Of a DNA stretch of 64,000 nucleotides, positions 1-10,356 are shown piece after piece. The stretch lies in the NCBI GenBank assembly GCA_963575745.1, contig CAUYUJ010014596.1, forward strand, positions 107,501 through 171,500. The letters are read 5' to 3'. Under the pieces are notes generated by a model. The model was not told the origin of the DNA. It saw only the letters and a list, made by a program, of their open reading frames with translations, and searched no databases. The stretch is from Prorocentrum cordatum. Its lineage: Eukaryota > Sar > Dinophyceae > Prorocentrales > Prorocentraceae. How positions within the stretch are numbered: the first letter of the stretch is position 1; each line of letters opens with the position of its first letter. Both the position numbers and the translations under genes were made by a program.

Positions 1-356
1 AAGCCATTCAGCGCGTCGGTGCGGGAGTCCTCGTGCACGAGCAAGATGCAACTCATCACGGCGTCGGCCTGGTCCTTCATCGTGCTCGCGTCGCTCGGGT
101 CGAAGGTGGCGTCGGGGCTGCAGGACACCAACTTGCACAAGTGGATCGCAGCCACCTCGAAATCCGTCGCCACGCCAGCGCCAGCAAAGACCTCGCCGTT
201 TAAGTCAAGCACCGCCGCCTTCAACTCTGACATCCCCTCGAGCGCCAACCCGTCATCATCCTCGGGCGGGGGGGTGGGGGCGAGGATACCAGAATGCACC
301 CAGGTGGTCCGAATGGCAGGGCCCCAAGGCCCTTGATAAGAACTGGTTTGCTTCAT
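1..356 (-). CDS. partial unrecognised coding exon running off the left edge
   Basis: An open minus-strand frame begins with ATG at 354-356 and stays open to the window edge (about 118 codons). It is rich in Asp/Glu and Ala, with an acidic PPPEDDD stretch followed by an Ala/Val-rich helical-looking part containing two Cys. I recognise no domain. It lies downstream of two other minus-strand open frames (610-2271 and 2417-3416) with similar composition, so it may be a 3' exon of the same gene; this is inference. The plus-strand frame over the same bases is taken to be its shadow. Confidence 0.3.
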   Translation of the reverse strand, partial: MKQTSSYQGPWGPAIRTTWVHSGILAPTPPPEDDDGLALEGMSELKAAVLDLNGEVFAGAGVATDFEVAAIHLCKLVSCSPDATFDPSDASTMKDQADAVMSCILLVHEDSRTDALNG

Positions 357-609
357 CGGCCACGCTCGTAAGCGCGTGCGTTCGGCGCCGCCCTCAGCCC
401 GCGCGCCGAAGGCAACCCCGAATGCGCGCACATAAGAGCGCGAACCGCTGGGGCCGAGCAGCAACGAGGCCGCGGAACAGTCGGGTCGGGGAGGGGCCGG
501 GGAGAACTGCGCTAGATCATTGCATCGGCCCCGCTGGAGAAAACACGCCAGGACCATGGAACACATGAGCTGGTAAGGCCACTAGAGGCCACACTCTCTT
601 ATCAGGGGG
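357..609. other. short non-coding gap
   Basis: No frame is supported here. It separates two minus-strand coding stretches and could be an intron or a 3' region. Confidence 0.3.
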
Positions 610-2271
610 TCAAGTGGGTTTCATGTCCTGGACGGGTGTGTAGCGAGGGGTGGGCAACGTCAATTTGCACCCGATCTCATGGGTGCAACTCCGCATGCAT
701 TCCAACACCTTCTCGCGCTTCTTCTTGCTGGTGATCGAGGCCGCCACCGCCTCCATCCCCTCCGCGGCGGCCGCCAGCTTGGACACGACCAGGACGCCAC
801 TCGCCTTCGTCGACTTGGCGGCCGCCGCCACGTTCGAGATGGCCTCGCAGGCCTGCCTGGCGGACTCCTGGGTCAGGGCAGCGTCGGAATCGTAGTCGCA
901 GGAGGCGACGGCATCGACCCACTCGGCGAAGGCCTCCTCCAAGCTGGACGCGCCACCAGTGCGGCTGCCGTCAACCCACCCCCTCATGCGGCGGGACACC
1001 TTCACTATATCTGGGATGTTCCTGGACTTCACAACGCCCACCGCCGCCGCAATCTCTGGGCCGATCTGGAGGTCAGAGAGGGCGTACTCGAGGTACTCTT
1101 TGGTCATGGATGCCCACTTCGGGTTGGAATGCAAGCTGTCGGCGAAGAGCTCCCACTCCTTGCTGTGCGTCCCGTTCAACAAAGCCCTGCTGGTAGCACG
1201 GTCGGCCATGTTGTCCGTTGCGTTGGGGCTCGGGTCAGAGATCACCAACAGCGCGTCGGCGGCACACTGCAACGTACGAGCGAGATCGATGAACTCCTGT
1301 ATGGCGCACTCGCCACTAGTGATGGCGTCGCTCTCAATCTTCAAGTGCTTCGCGGCGTCCCTCACGAGCTCGACAGATGCTGAACCTGCGGCGACCACCT
1401 CTGCAACGAAGGAAGTGAGAAACATATCGAGGCACACATCGCATTTCTCCTTGTGGCTCAGCCGCAACTGGAACACCCGCGGACGCTTGACCTGGAACTC
1501 GACGACCGTGCCAATAGTCTCTGCAGGGGCCCATGGCAGAACCATCTGCACAATGTCCTCGCCAGACTTAGTCTCTGACACGAGCTTCCCGGTGAGCCTG
1601 CGCTGGAACGACGTTGCGTCGATGACATCATCAGCGCCGAAGAGGTCGAGCATGTCGTTCCTCTCCTTGACCCCCATCGTGTTCAAGTTGGCGTGGAGGC
1701 TCACGGCGGCGTCGACCTTGGCAAGGTGCTTGGTGCGATTGATCTCGATGCCGCGCATCTGGGGCCTGAAGCGGCGGAGGGCGTACGTGCGGTCGCCAAC
1801 CTTGCCACCATCGAGCATGGTGCTGACGGGCGTCTCCCCGATGAGCTCATCGAGGCGGGCCTTCTCGGAGCACGATGGTGACGCCGAGCCCGCGCGGCCG
1901 CCGCCAGGGACGCTCCTGCTGCGGCCAAGATGGGAAACCACCGACGACCTGGCCTTCGTCGACCTGGCGACCTTGGCGGCGACACCTCGGAGCCTGACGG
2001 TGGATGCATGCAAGCTCACGTTGTCATGCTGAGCTTCCTCGCCGTCGCTGCTGGAGCCACCTGATCCCTCATCATCGTCGGAACCGCCCACCTCATCCTT
2101 GGCAGCAGCGGCGCCGCCTGCAGCGGCGGCCGCAGCGGCAAAGCCTGCAGCTCGCAAGCCACCGCCGCCGCTGCCAGCGGCCCCAGTCTTGACAACCTGA
2201 TGAGGACCCCAAGACCTCCCACCGAGGGCCCGCGCGACCCCTCCCCCCTGCCCCCCGCCAAAGCCCACCAA
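610..2271 (-). CDS. unrecognised 553-aa protein, acidic/Ala-rich N-terminus
   Basis: A single open minus-strand frame of 553 codons ends at 610. Residues 1-75 are low complexity (Gly/Ala runs, then acidic Asp/Ser) and may not be translated, or may follow an intron. From about residue 80 the composition looks like an ordinary helical protein: a basic Ser/Arg patch at 95-125, then a long mostly helical region with a CDVC pair near residue 278. No catalytic motif or known domain is visible. It sits downstream of the zinc-ribbon-like frame at 2417-3416 on the same strand and could be part of that gene. Codon use is GC-rich like the neighbours. Function unknown. Confidence 0.42.
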   Translation of the reverse strand: MVGFGGGQGGGVARALGGRSWGPHQVVKTGAAGSGGGGLRAAGFAAAAAAAGGAAAAKDEVGGSDDDEGSGGSSSDGEEAQHDNVSLHASTVRLRGVAAKVARSTKARSSVVSHLGRSRSVPGGGRAGSASPSCSEKARLDELIGETPVSTMLDGGKVGDRTYALRRFRPQMRGIEINRTKHLAKVDAAVSLHANLNTMGVKERNDMLDLFGADDVIDATSFQRRLTGKLVSETKSGEDIVQMVLPWAPAETIGTVVEFQVKRPRVFQLRLSHKEKCDVCLDMFLTSFVAEVVAAGSASVELVRDAAKHLKIESDAITSGECAIQEFIDLARTLQCAADALLVISDPSPNATDNMADRATSRALLNGTHSKEWELFADSLHSNPKWASMTKEYLEYALSDLQIGPEIAAAVGVVKSRNIPDIVKVSRRMRGWVDGSRTGGASSLEEAFAEWVDAVASCDYDSDAALTQESARQACEAISNVAAAAKSTKASGVLVVSKLAAAAEGMEAVAASITSKKKREKVLECMRSCTHEIGCKLTLPTPRYTPVQDMKPT

Positions 2272-2416
2272 AGCCCACGTGGGCCCGAGAGGTTCCCAAG
2301 TACGGCCCCATCATTCCCCCCCGCGGCCTTTACTTCTACATCGGTGTGCCCCCCTCAACCTCAACCCCCATCGGCGATGAGGCACCCGACAGCGAACCGC
2401 TCTCAAGCAGCAAGCA

Positions 2417-3416
2417 TTACATGGTTGGGCGATTGGCTGCAACCCCCCCTCCACTGAAACCGCGAACGCACCCTGCCCTCCTCCACGGAGGTTGGCGTTG
2501 GAAGGAGCTGCAAGGACTTCCAGGGCACTGGGGAGAGGGTTGGCAGGAGGGGTCGCGCGCGACGACGGTGGAGGCCATGACGTCCTCTGACGCCTCTGCA
2601 TCAGTGGCTGCCGCTCCAACGCCTCGGGCGAGCTTCGCCCCCTTCAGCTGATCCACCAACGAGTCGATGGTGGGCGGCTTGACGTGACCGCGAAGCTCCA
2701 CGGGCAACGCCTTCACGACCGTGCCCAGCGCCCTTTTTCAACTCTGCCTCTATCTGCGCCTCTGTGAGCGCCGCCCTCCGACTCAAGGTGCAAGCGACCT
2801 TCTGGCACTTCACGGTGGTGAACGTCTGCACCTCCACGGCGGGCTTGTCAGGGTGAGCAGCACAGATGCTTTTCAGCTTGGCCTTGGTCAATGGCGCCAA
2901 GACCGACTTAGTCGAGATGGCAGCCTCGGCCACCGTGACATTGCCACCAGCCATGGCCTCCAGCGCGTCAGGCTTCAAGCAGATGTAGTTCCCCAGCGAG
3001 TGGTAGCCCTGCTCGACGACGATGTTGACTTCGTCCTGGTCGAACGTGGCAGCCGCTGGATTGCCCGAGACCTCCTTCGCCAGCTCGACCTTCTGCTTGT
3101 ATGCGGCGTCCCCCTTGATCTTGGCGCAGTGCTTGGTCCACGTGATCTCGTCGATGAAGGCGCGCTTGTACGGATCCCAGCAAGCCAAGCACGCGGTGCC
3201 GACCCTCTCGACCTCGCCTTGCGCGCTGGGGGCTTCTGGCCACGGGGTCGACAAGCTCGAACGGTGAACGCCGCACTGGCCACACGTCACTGCATCTGAT
3301 GCTGAAGCAGACTCCTTCTTCTTCTTCCTGGGCGCCGCGGTGACAAGCTCAGCCACCGCCGCTGCGCCATCAGATGCATCCTCCTCCTTCACGCGGGTGT
3401 TGCCCCGCTTGCCCAT
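2417..3416 (-). CDS. zinc-ribbon-like hypothetical protein with an internal +1 frame break
   Basis: The chosen start is the ATG at 3414-3416; an upstream extension to 3632 is less protein-like. The N-terminus has a basic KKKK patch (about residues 31-34) that could be a nuclear signal, then two Cys pairs, CGQC (45-48) and CLAC (76-79), spaced like a small zinc ribbon. The frame ends at 2601 in a sequence that looks wrong for the protein (AGHGREGV). One nucleotide over, after the AAAAAGGG at about 2730, the reading continues sensibly as KALPVELRGHVKPPTID to about 2560, so I read a +1 frame break. From memory, small Cys-pair proteins of this type are multi-copy in dinoflagellate genomes; not verified. 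Confidence 0.42.
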
Positions 3417-3632
3417 GCCTCCCTGTGCCGAAGGATACCGTAGACCGTAGAAAGTGGCAAGCCTCAACAGTGAACAGCCAGCTGTGACCGTCAAAGGTAC
3501 AGCTTGTGGCCAAACACGGCTTCGGCAACAAAGATCGGCACGCGGCAAACGCGGGCGCTGCGAGCTCGCCAGGCGACAAACGATTACCACGCAAGCGAAG
3601 CGTGGGCCCTCGAAGTCACGTAGGCTCGTCAC

Positions 3633-4070
3633 GGCCTGCCACCGCCTGAGACAACATCACAAGTCGAGGTCTGGGCCTGCGACGGGAAACATGCGCTTGC
3701 AACCCGCCATGGGATGCGACCTAAGATCGGGACGCCACGGAACCCAATGCAACGCAGTGCGGCTCACGTGGGCGCGCTTCGCACATCACTCAGATTCCGG
3801 CGCCAAGCGCGCCCCGATGCAGTGACACGACCACGCGGTGTTTAGGCGTGGTGCGATGTAACGCGGTGAATGCGATGGTTCGCTAGTGATGGTGCAATCT
3901 ATGGCACAACACATCCTGGTGCACATGGCATGCAACACACATCAGGGCCCAGCGTGGGACCACCTGGGCAATGGCAGGGCCACGTTGGGCCCACCTTTGC
4001 CTTAAGATCGGCTCTTCCATGCACCCCCCCCCCCCTGGAAGGAGCTAACGCCAAAACTGGCTGAGAAACA
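3633..4070. other. intergenic, no gene seen
   Basis: Mixed-composition DNA upstream of the minus-strand genes. No open frame with protein-like composition and no recognisable RNA gene. Confidence 0.3.
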
Positions 4071-4073
4071 ATC

Positions 4074-4440
4074 TCGGCCACCTTGCCCCGCAAACAATGT
4101 GCAGCTTGGGATCGTCGCCATGCCATATTGGGCCAGCTGGGACCACATTGAGGCTATATTGAGGCCATCGAGGGCCAGCCAGGCACGCCTCGGGCGTGGC
4201 GGGTAGCCCCAACGGGCGCGAAGGCAGAGCGAAACGTGCTCCAAGACCGTCCACTCAGCTTTACCCAGGGGGCCGTCGGAGGGAACTGAGCACCACTAGC
4301 ACTGCCTGAGGGCGAATCTCAGCAACTTTGCCCCGCAAACACTGCACATCTTGGGATCGCATCAGTACCATTTGGGGCCAGCTAGGGCCATGTTGGGGCC
4401 CTCTTGGAGCCACGTTGGAGCTACTGGGGCTCGAGACCGA
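4074..4440. repeat. two diverged direct copies of a dispersed repeat
   Basis: The stretch starting GCCCCGCAAACA at about 4084 reappears at about 4330. Each copy is followed by CTTGGGATCG, then a series of short GGGCCA / TTGGGGCC words. Related GGGCCA-rich text also occurs near 3970, 19150, 21300 and 56770, so this is a dispersed family rather than a gene. Confidence 0.5.
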
Positions 4441-4683
4441 CTCTCACTATGAATGTGGGGCGAAACGCATGGTGCGCTGCCACCGAGGGCCCCCGCGCCC
4501 CCCCCCAAGGCCCGAGGCCCAGGAGCTCAATAAGAAGCCCCATGGTTGCTGCCGCGCGCCGTCGCGAGCGCCGCCGCTGCAAAGGCCCCCCCCAACAGAC
4601 GGAGCGGGATTAGGTTGCGAGTGGGAAGGGGGGTGCGAGCTTCCCGTCTACGAGCGGCAATATACGGAATGAGCGGGGCAAGT

Positions 4684-4921
4684 TCGTAGACGGAGATTTC
4701 GCCATCATATTCGGAAGGGGGGGGGGTCGTAGACGAGAGTTTCGCTATCTAGTGGTGGGCGGGCGGGCTCGTAGACAGGAGTTTCGCCATCAATTGGGGT
4801 GGCGGGCTCGTAGACGGGAGTTTCGCCATCTACAGTGGTGGGTGGGGTGGGCTCGTAAACGCGAGTTTCGCCACCTACGAAGTGGGCGGGGTGGGCCCGT
4901 AGACTGGCATTTCGCCACCTG
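4684..4921. repeat. six-copy tandem repeat, about 39-45 bp period
   Basis: A 24-bp core reading TCGTAGACnnGAGTTTCGCC starts at 4684, 4727, 4769, 4808, 4853 and 4898. The G/T-rich spacers (GGTGGGCGGGG-like) are themselves similar to one another, so this is a minisatellite and not a CRISPR array. Confidence 0.75.
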
Positions 4922-4935
4922 CGGAACGGGCGGGG

Positions 4936-6788
4936 TGAACGCGATTATCGGCGCACCCCCAGGGCACCCACATTCGGCCACATACGCTTGAATCGGTCAC
5001 TCCGCAAACGTCCCAAGGCTTCTCAGCGGCCACCACCCCTCCCCCAGGGCCCCAGGGGGTGGAGCAACAACCCATGGGCACCCAAGGTCCATGCAGTTCG
5101 GGGAGGGCGGACGCGAGAACGAAGGGGAGCAGAACACTGGTGCATGACTGATCGCAGGAATGGGCGACAGGCTGGGCTGGCATGGGGATGATGGAAGGGG
5201 GGAACGCTGTGCCATCACCATCAACAAGACTGGGAAACGATGGGTGTAGCGGTGAGCAACAGCATCCCTGATACCACACACGCAAAGCACAGCATGGCCC
5301 ACCGCGCTTGGACTGGATGCTGGGTCCCGAGATGCCGAACCACCGCGCTGAGCAGGAGAATTCCTGAACCCACTGCGCACGGCGATGAGACCACCTTGGC
5401 CCATGGCCTTCGGAGGCCCGCGTTTGCACCAACGCGCTGAGACGCAGGAACGGCGGGCCCGTATTCCACGCGCATTGCGATGCCAGCTCAGACGGGGCAC
5501 CCCCTGCAACAAGAACCTGGACATGTAAAACATGCAATGGCCTTAGAGCACCGCGTGCGCGATCGCGCAGACTGTCGTACAAGTTGCCGCCACGACGGCC
5601 CCAGGACACTTAGACGTGCTTGCGAGCACCACAGTAGCCAATGAACGGCGCCGCGCGCCTTCCCGTCGTGACGAGCAGCATATACAACAAAGGAGGCAGG
5701 ACTGATGAGGAAGAGGCACGAAGGCAAGGTGCGGAATAATGAGGAGGATCTGCGGAGCAGGAAGGGTGGGCGACGAGGAGGATGGGAGGCGGTGGGCGGC
5801 GTAAGGATGCAAGGCTCAGAGCACGAGGGGGAGCGATGAGGGCGGGCCCCAGACGGAGAGACCCCCCCCCCCCTCGTCTCCTCATTCGCATTCTCCCTAA
5901 CCCTCCTCATTCCGAACATCGCCAACCTCCTGGACAGTAAAGCCTGCCCCGTGGCATGTCCCTCTCCAGCCCCTGACGCTTCAGGTCGTAAGACAGGTGG
6001 AGGGGTAGCACGCCTGACCGATCGGGTGAACAATGAAGAGGTAAGAGGTAAGCAATGGGGAGGGATACGCGTAGATGGGGATGGCTCGCGAGAGCCTTCG
6101 CGGGCAAGGGTCAGACACGTGAGCCAGATGACCGAGAGAGTTCAGGCGAGGCTGATGGGCCATGGCTTACCCCCCCCCATGGTTTTGGGCTCTGGTGTTC
6201 AGAATGCCGAGGAGGGAGGGGGGGACTTGGCCGACGGCGCAGAGAGAAACGAATTCCAAGGACGCTCATGATGCTTAGGGCCGATGCCCTGGATATGACC
6301 TAGGCGGCTCGCAAGGCTGATGGGTAAGGGGCAGGGTTAGGAAGAGAACGCCTCGGACGTCGCCAGTGAGTCTGAAAAGCTGGCGGTGGTCCTCAGGGGG
6401 CCAGTCTGCTTAAAAGACGGCCCAGGGACTGGGGATGCCAACAAAAGCGGCCCAGGGTACTACATATTCAACATGTTCAGGCGGCGGGGGGGGGGACGGA
6501 AGGGACACTGGCATAACCATCAAGTTGGCTCAAGGTTTTCTTGGCTTAGCTTGTGCACTCCGCGCAGACGCACAACGATGCAACGGCGTCTCGAGATGGG
6601 CTCGAGATGCGCAGCTCGAACTGGGCTCATGATGAGCCACTGGCACGAAACAAACGCAACAAGAACTCTAGAGCACCACAGGCGAAGTAGGCTCTGTATA
6701 ATGTGTAAGGAGAGCAACAAACAAGCACTCCCAAGAAGTATGGAGTGGGCGCCGATGTCGCCCGAAGCGAAATGGAAACTGCACTGCT
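4936..6788. other. long stretch with no supported gene
   Basis: Several open frames exist on both strands, but they overlap one another, have scrambled composition (high Pro/Ser/Arg/Cys) and show no domain. A possible relict spliced-leader match lies at 6517-6534. Otherwise I see nothing defined. Confidence 0.35.
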
Positions 6789-7451
6789 TCAGTGAGACGG
6801 CGGATCTGACGCTGGCGCGTGCCCGTTGGGGAGGCCCGCTGCCGCCATGTCCACAGGGTAGGTCGGCGTCTGCGGCGCGGACTTCGCCGAGCCTGAGGGC
6901 CCCATGTGCCCCAACAGCCCGAAACACGCCGACGGGGCGTCGGACGGGACCTCCTGCTCCACTGACGCATCACGATCGCCGTGCTCTCCTGGCTCAGGCG
7001 CTGCTTCTGGTGGGCGATCTCCTGGGTTCGGCTGGTCAGCCGATGGCGCTGGCGGCGGCGCCTCTGAGCCACTGGCACTGGCTGCAGCGTGCGCGCCCGC
7101 GAGCAACGACTCCACGTCCGAGAAGGCGGTAAACAAGACCTGACAGGTGGGCGGCTTCGGACGGCAGGCCCTCCACACGCCGCCGACGCGAAGCATTCGG
7201 CCTGGCACTGCTGCAGTGTGCTTCACTGTGAACGTGCCAAGGCCTGGGAGCATGATCATGCCCTCGTCGTTCAGCTCCGTGAGCCACGAGACGGCAAGCG
7301 ACTGCAGCAGCGCCACCGCGGTGACGATGTTGGAGCCCGTCGCCATCGCCATCTTAGCCGCCAGCTCGTGGGGGAGCACTGATTGCTGGCGATACTTGAG
7401 AAAGGCCGTGGCCTCAGACTTGCCGCGGAGCGTCTTCCTGGTTCTTGGCAT
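6789..7451 (-). CDS. HU/IHF-like histone-like DNA-binding protein
   Basis: From the ATG at 7449-7451 the frame gives a 220-aa protein. Residues 20-118 align by eye to the bacterial HU fold: an N-terminal two-helix part (HELAAKMAMATG... VSWLTELNDEG), then LPGLGTF at 68-74 in place of HU's LPGFGTF. The strand TVKHTAAVPGRM follows, matching the HU beta-arm entry (RxxAxRxGRNP), and the C-terminal strand/helix VLFTAFSDVESLL corresponds to HU's FKAGKxL. The tail (121-220) is Pro/Ala/Ser-rich and disordered. Dinoflagellates are known to use HU-derived proteins with chromatin, which fits. The arm is divergent: the usual NP at its tip is not obvious. An in-frame extension upstream to 7838 exists (ATG near 7605) but is less conserved in character; a longer start or an upstream intron is possible. 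Confidence 0.62.
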   Translation of the reverse strand: MPRTRKTLRGKSEATAFLKYRQQSVLPHELAAKMAMATGSNIVTAVALLQSLAVSWLTELNDEGMIMLPGLGTFTVKHTAAVPGRMLRVGGVWRACRPKPPTCQVLFTAFSDVESLLAGAHAAASASGSEAPPPAPSADQPNPGDRPPEAAPEPGEHGDRDASVEQEVPSDAPSACFGLLGHMGPSGSAKSAPQTPTYPVDMAAAGLPNGHAPASDPPSH

Positions 7452-8400
7452 GGCTGAACTCTGAGCTGCGAACTGGTAGGTGGCGGGCCCTCGCGGGCCG
7501 ATGCGAAACCACGTGCCCGAGCCAAAGATGGCCACGGACCAGAAGGTTCCCACCGAGAACAAATCAACGCAGGCGCTCTGAGGATAAGCACTGGCAGACC
7601 CCATAATCATTGCGGTGGCTCCAACATGAGGGTGCCATCTTCCGTGGCACGGCCGCCGATGCGAAACCTCATCGTCCGGATCTCGCCAGCAGGCTTGCTT
7701 CGGGAAGCAAATCAACCGAACTGTTATACTGCTCGGCTGGAAACGCTGGCAAGACAAGGACGCAACAACGTAATTATCAGTGCACTCGTGCCGAAGCCTC
7801 TGCCAGAGGACAAACGTGCTACGTTTTATGGATTCCATCTCTCATTCAGCAAACTCTGACTGTCACGTGGCACCGCTGTGGGCGGCGAGGAGCCTACATG
7901 ACCCTAATACCTGCATCGGCGCTTCTGTTGCACAGCGCACTACCCGAAACATGCCCCACAATGCCACCTACACTTGGAAACCGTATGTTGCCACCCTGCG
8001 AGAAAATTCACATTATGTGCAACTTGAGGCCATGGTCAGAACAACGGCAACGAAAACCAAACTGGGTCGAGGACGTAATGTCGCCGCGCGAACCTTGGCA
8101 CTGAGACCTTCGGTGGATGCTTCTATTGGGCCACGGCCTCACGGGCAGACCACCCGAACGGGCGCAATGCAGCTTGGAGCCAGGAGTGTAGCTTGGACCT
8201 CGCATGTTCGATATTAGCCCAGTATGGCTCCCCCGCGATGCAACGACCCTTGTGAAAGGCTACCGTGGCCGAGCGGAAACGCGACATCCACTGGAACATT
8301 CGGCGGGCCTCACGACGACACCCTGCGGCCTTGAAGGAAGGCATGATTGCCAGAACGCTGTGGCCCGCTAGTGTCGGCCGAATTGAAGTGGAAGGGTGCG
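7452..8400. other. upstream region of the HU-like gene, no gene seen
   Basis: Ordinary-complexity DNA. Open frames are short and unsupported. The promoter of the minus-strand gene should lie here, but no TATA-like or other motif stands out. Confidence 0.3.
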
Positions 8401-9443
8401 TGTATGTGCCTGTGGTGGGGGGGGGGGTAGAATAGGGCGGCGCGGGGCGCATGTGTGCGCGCTTGGCGGCAGTTGCGACGAGGGGTGAGCGGCGGGACAT
8501 GGCTCGAACAGGTGGGATGAGGTGCGTGCGTGTGCGAGGGGTGGTGGGGGGGGAGAGGGGCGCCTGTGCGGTTGCTGCGCACGGTTTCCATGCGATGGCG
8601 GTGGCGGCGCGCGCGCGCGGCCCAACAACTTGGAAACGGGGAGACCCCGAGCAAGCGCGCACGGCGCGGGGCGCGCGCTGGTCCACCGCAGGACGGGGAT
8701 GGTCTCAAGTGGGTGGTGGGGCGCGCGGGGTCTGGGGGCGCGGTGTGCCGATGGGTTCGGCACGGGAATTGTGCAATTGCTGCGTGGGGCGTGGATGGTG
8801 GTTGGTGGTGTTGGCGGGGTGGGGTCGGGTGCTGCTTACGCGCGCGTGCGCGCTGGGAAGTGCGCGCGCGCGCGGTGGGGGCTGGGGGGGGGGGGGCTCT
8901 CATCCCCGCAAGCGGATGCGCCGCGCAGACGCGAAACGCTGACGCCGCGCGGCGCGAACATCTGGCGCGCAAGCTCCCCGCGCCCCCCGCCCCCACGCGC
9001 CGCCACCACCCCGCCCCACCCCACCCAACCCCACCATCGTGCCACGCACACACCACCCCCCACCCCACCCCACCCCGCACCACCCCAGCCGCCACCACGC
9101 CTCACCCAACCCCCAACCACACCCACCCACCCCCACAAACCCACCCAACCCCGCCACGCACACACCACCCCCCACCCCCACCAGCACGACCACCCGACGC
9201 GCGCACGCAGCGCCTTAGCCCGCTCACCCTCATCCACCAACACCGCAGTGCGCGGGCGCGCATGCACGCACGCACGCGCGCGCACCCCACTTCCATTTTC
9301 CCCTTGGCCAGCGCGACCCCACCGCGCTGCGCCATGCCCACTACTTTGGCCGCACGCCCCTCCCCATACCACGCCCCGCCGACCGCCGCTGCCACCAGCG
9401 CCCCCCGCCCCGCCTCCCACCTGCCCCACCGCCATAGGCCGCT

Positions 9444-9445
<2 letters not shown>
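8401..9445. repeat. low-complexity G/T-rich to ACCC-rich DNA
   Basis: 8401-8980 is G-rich with CG-alternating runs. 8985-9185 is built of CCCCACCC / CACCACCCC words. Both strands are open over more than 1 kb with Pro/His/Thr or Gly/Trp composition, which is the signature of repeat translation and not of genes. Confidence 0.6.

Positions 9446-9489
<44 letters not shown>
9446..9489 (+). repeat. 44-base poly-C run
   Basis: Uninterrupted C from 9446 to 9489, followed by TTCAAAAAAA. It could form i-motif/G4 structure; its assembled length is unreliable. Confidence 0.8.
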
Positions 9490-10181
9490 TTCAAAAAAAT
9501 CCCCCACCGCACACACCGCACACCTGCCCTCGCAAGCCTTTCGCGCGCGCGCCGCCCCGCCGCGCATCGGCCCGCCATTGCCCGTCGTCCTTGCACCTTC
9601 GGCGCGCACTGCCCCCCCCCCCCCCCGACCCGCGCCGCCCGCCGCCTCGCTCAGCAACGCACCGCGGCCGCCCGTTGGCCGAACGACGCGGTTGACTCTG
9701 ATTGCACGCGGGTCGCGCGCGACCGCTGGCCGCTGGCCCAACTGCGCGACGGCGAGGCTACCGAGGTCCACCCTGGGATGAGCGGCGACGCCGCGCGCGC
9801 CTTCAGAAGCGGAGGCGCGCTTGCGCAGCGCACAGGCAAGGGAGCGCAACCCTGCAGAACGGCGCTCGATGGTTGACCAGGGCAGTTACAGCGGGCGCAG
9901 CCCCGATCGTGGAAAAAAGCGAATGGCTGAATGTCCTGCTGGGGCCATACGCAAGCGGCGGGGGCTGCTCAGTGAGAAGCCGAGCATGGCCGCTTTGCCA
10001 CAGTCAGACGGGGAAGGGGGGGGGGGTACTTTGCAAAATCCCGATGCGCGGCGCGTGGGAGTTGGGAGGAGGGGTGGGCTTTGCAAAATGCCGAACGCTG
10101 CCGCTGCCACCCCCAGATGAGAGTTCCACAGGTCTGGCCACGCTGGGGACTGTTTTTGATAGAGTAATTTTCTGCCTGGCT
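9490..10181. other. GC-rich DNA without a supported gene
   Basis: Cytosine runs and CG-alternating words continue to about 9900. From 9900 to 10180 the composition is more ordinary, but no frame is convincing. Confidence 0.3.
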
Positions 10182-10356
10182 ACGATTTTGATCGATTTTG
10201 ATCGATTTTGATCGATTTTGATCGATTTTGATCGCCCCCGGAAATGTTTGATCGATTTTGATGGAAAATAATCGAATGTATCGCGTTTCGCCTCGGCGCT
10301 ATATTGATCGATTTTGATCGATTTTGATCGATTTTGATCGATTTTCATCGATTTCG
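10182..10356. repeat. 10-bp phased GATCGATTTT arrays
   Basis: Two arrays of the 10-mer GATCGATTTT. In the first, T4 runs start at 10185, 10195, 10205, 10215, 10225 and again, still in phase, at 10255. In the second they start at 10312, 10322, 10332, 10342 and 10352. T-tracts repeating once per helical turn are expected to curve DNA. No gene overlaps. Confidence 0.8.

Noticed and set aside
4684-4921. CRISPR-like array
   Set aside because: Spacers are G/T-rich relatives of one another, the repeats are degenerate, there are no cas genes, and the context is eukaryotic.
8522-9876. Long open frames on both strands
   Set aside because: Pro/His/Thr-rich and Gly/Trp/Arg-rich translations of C- and G-runs; mirrored on the other strand, with no domains.
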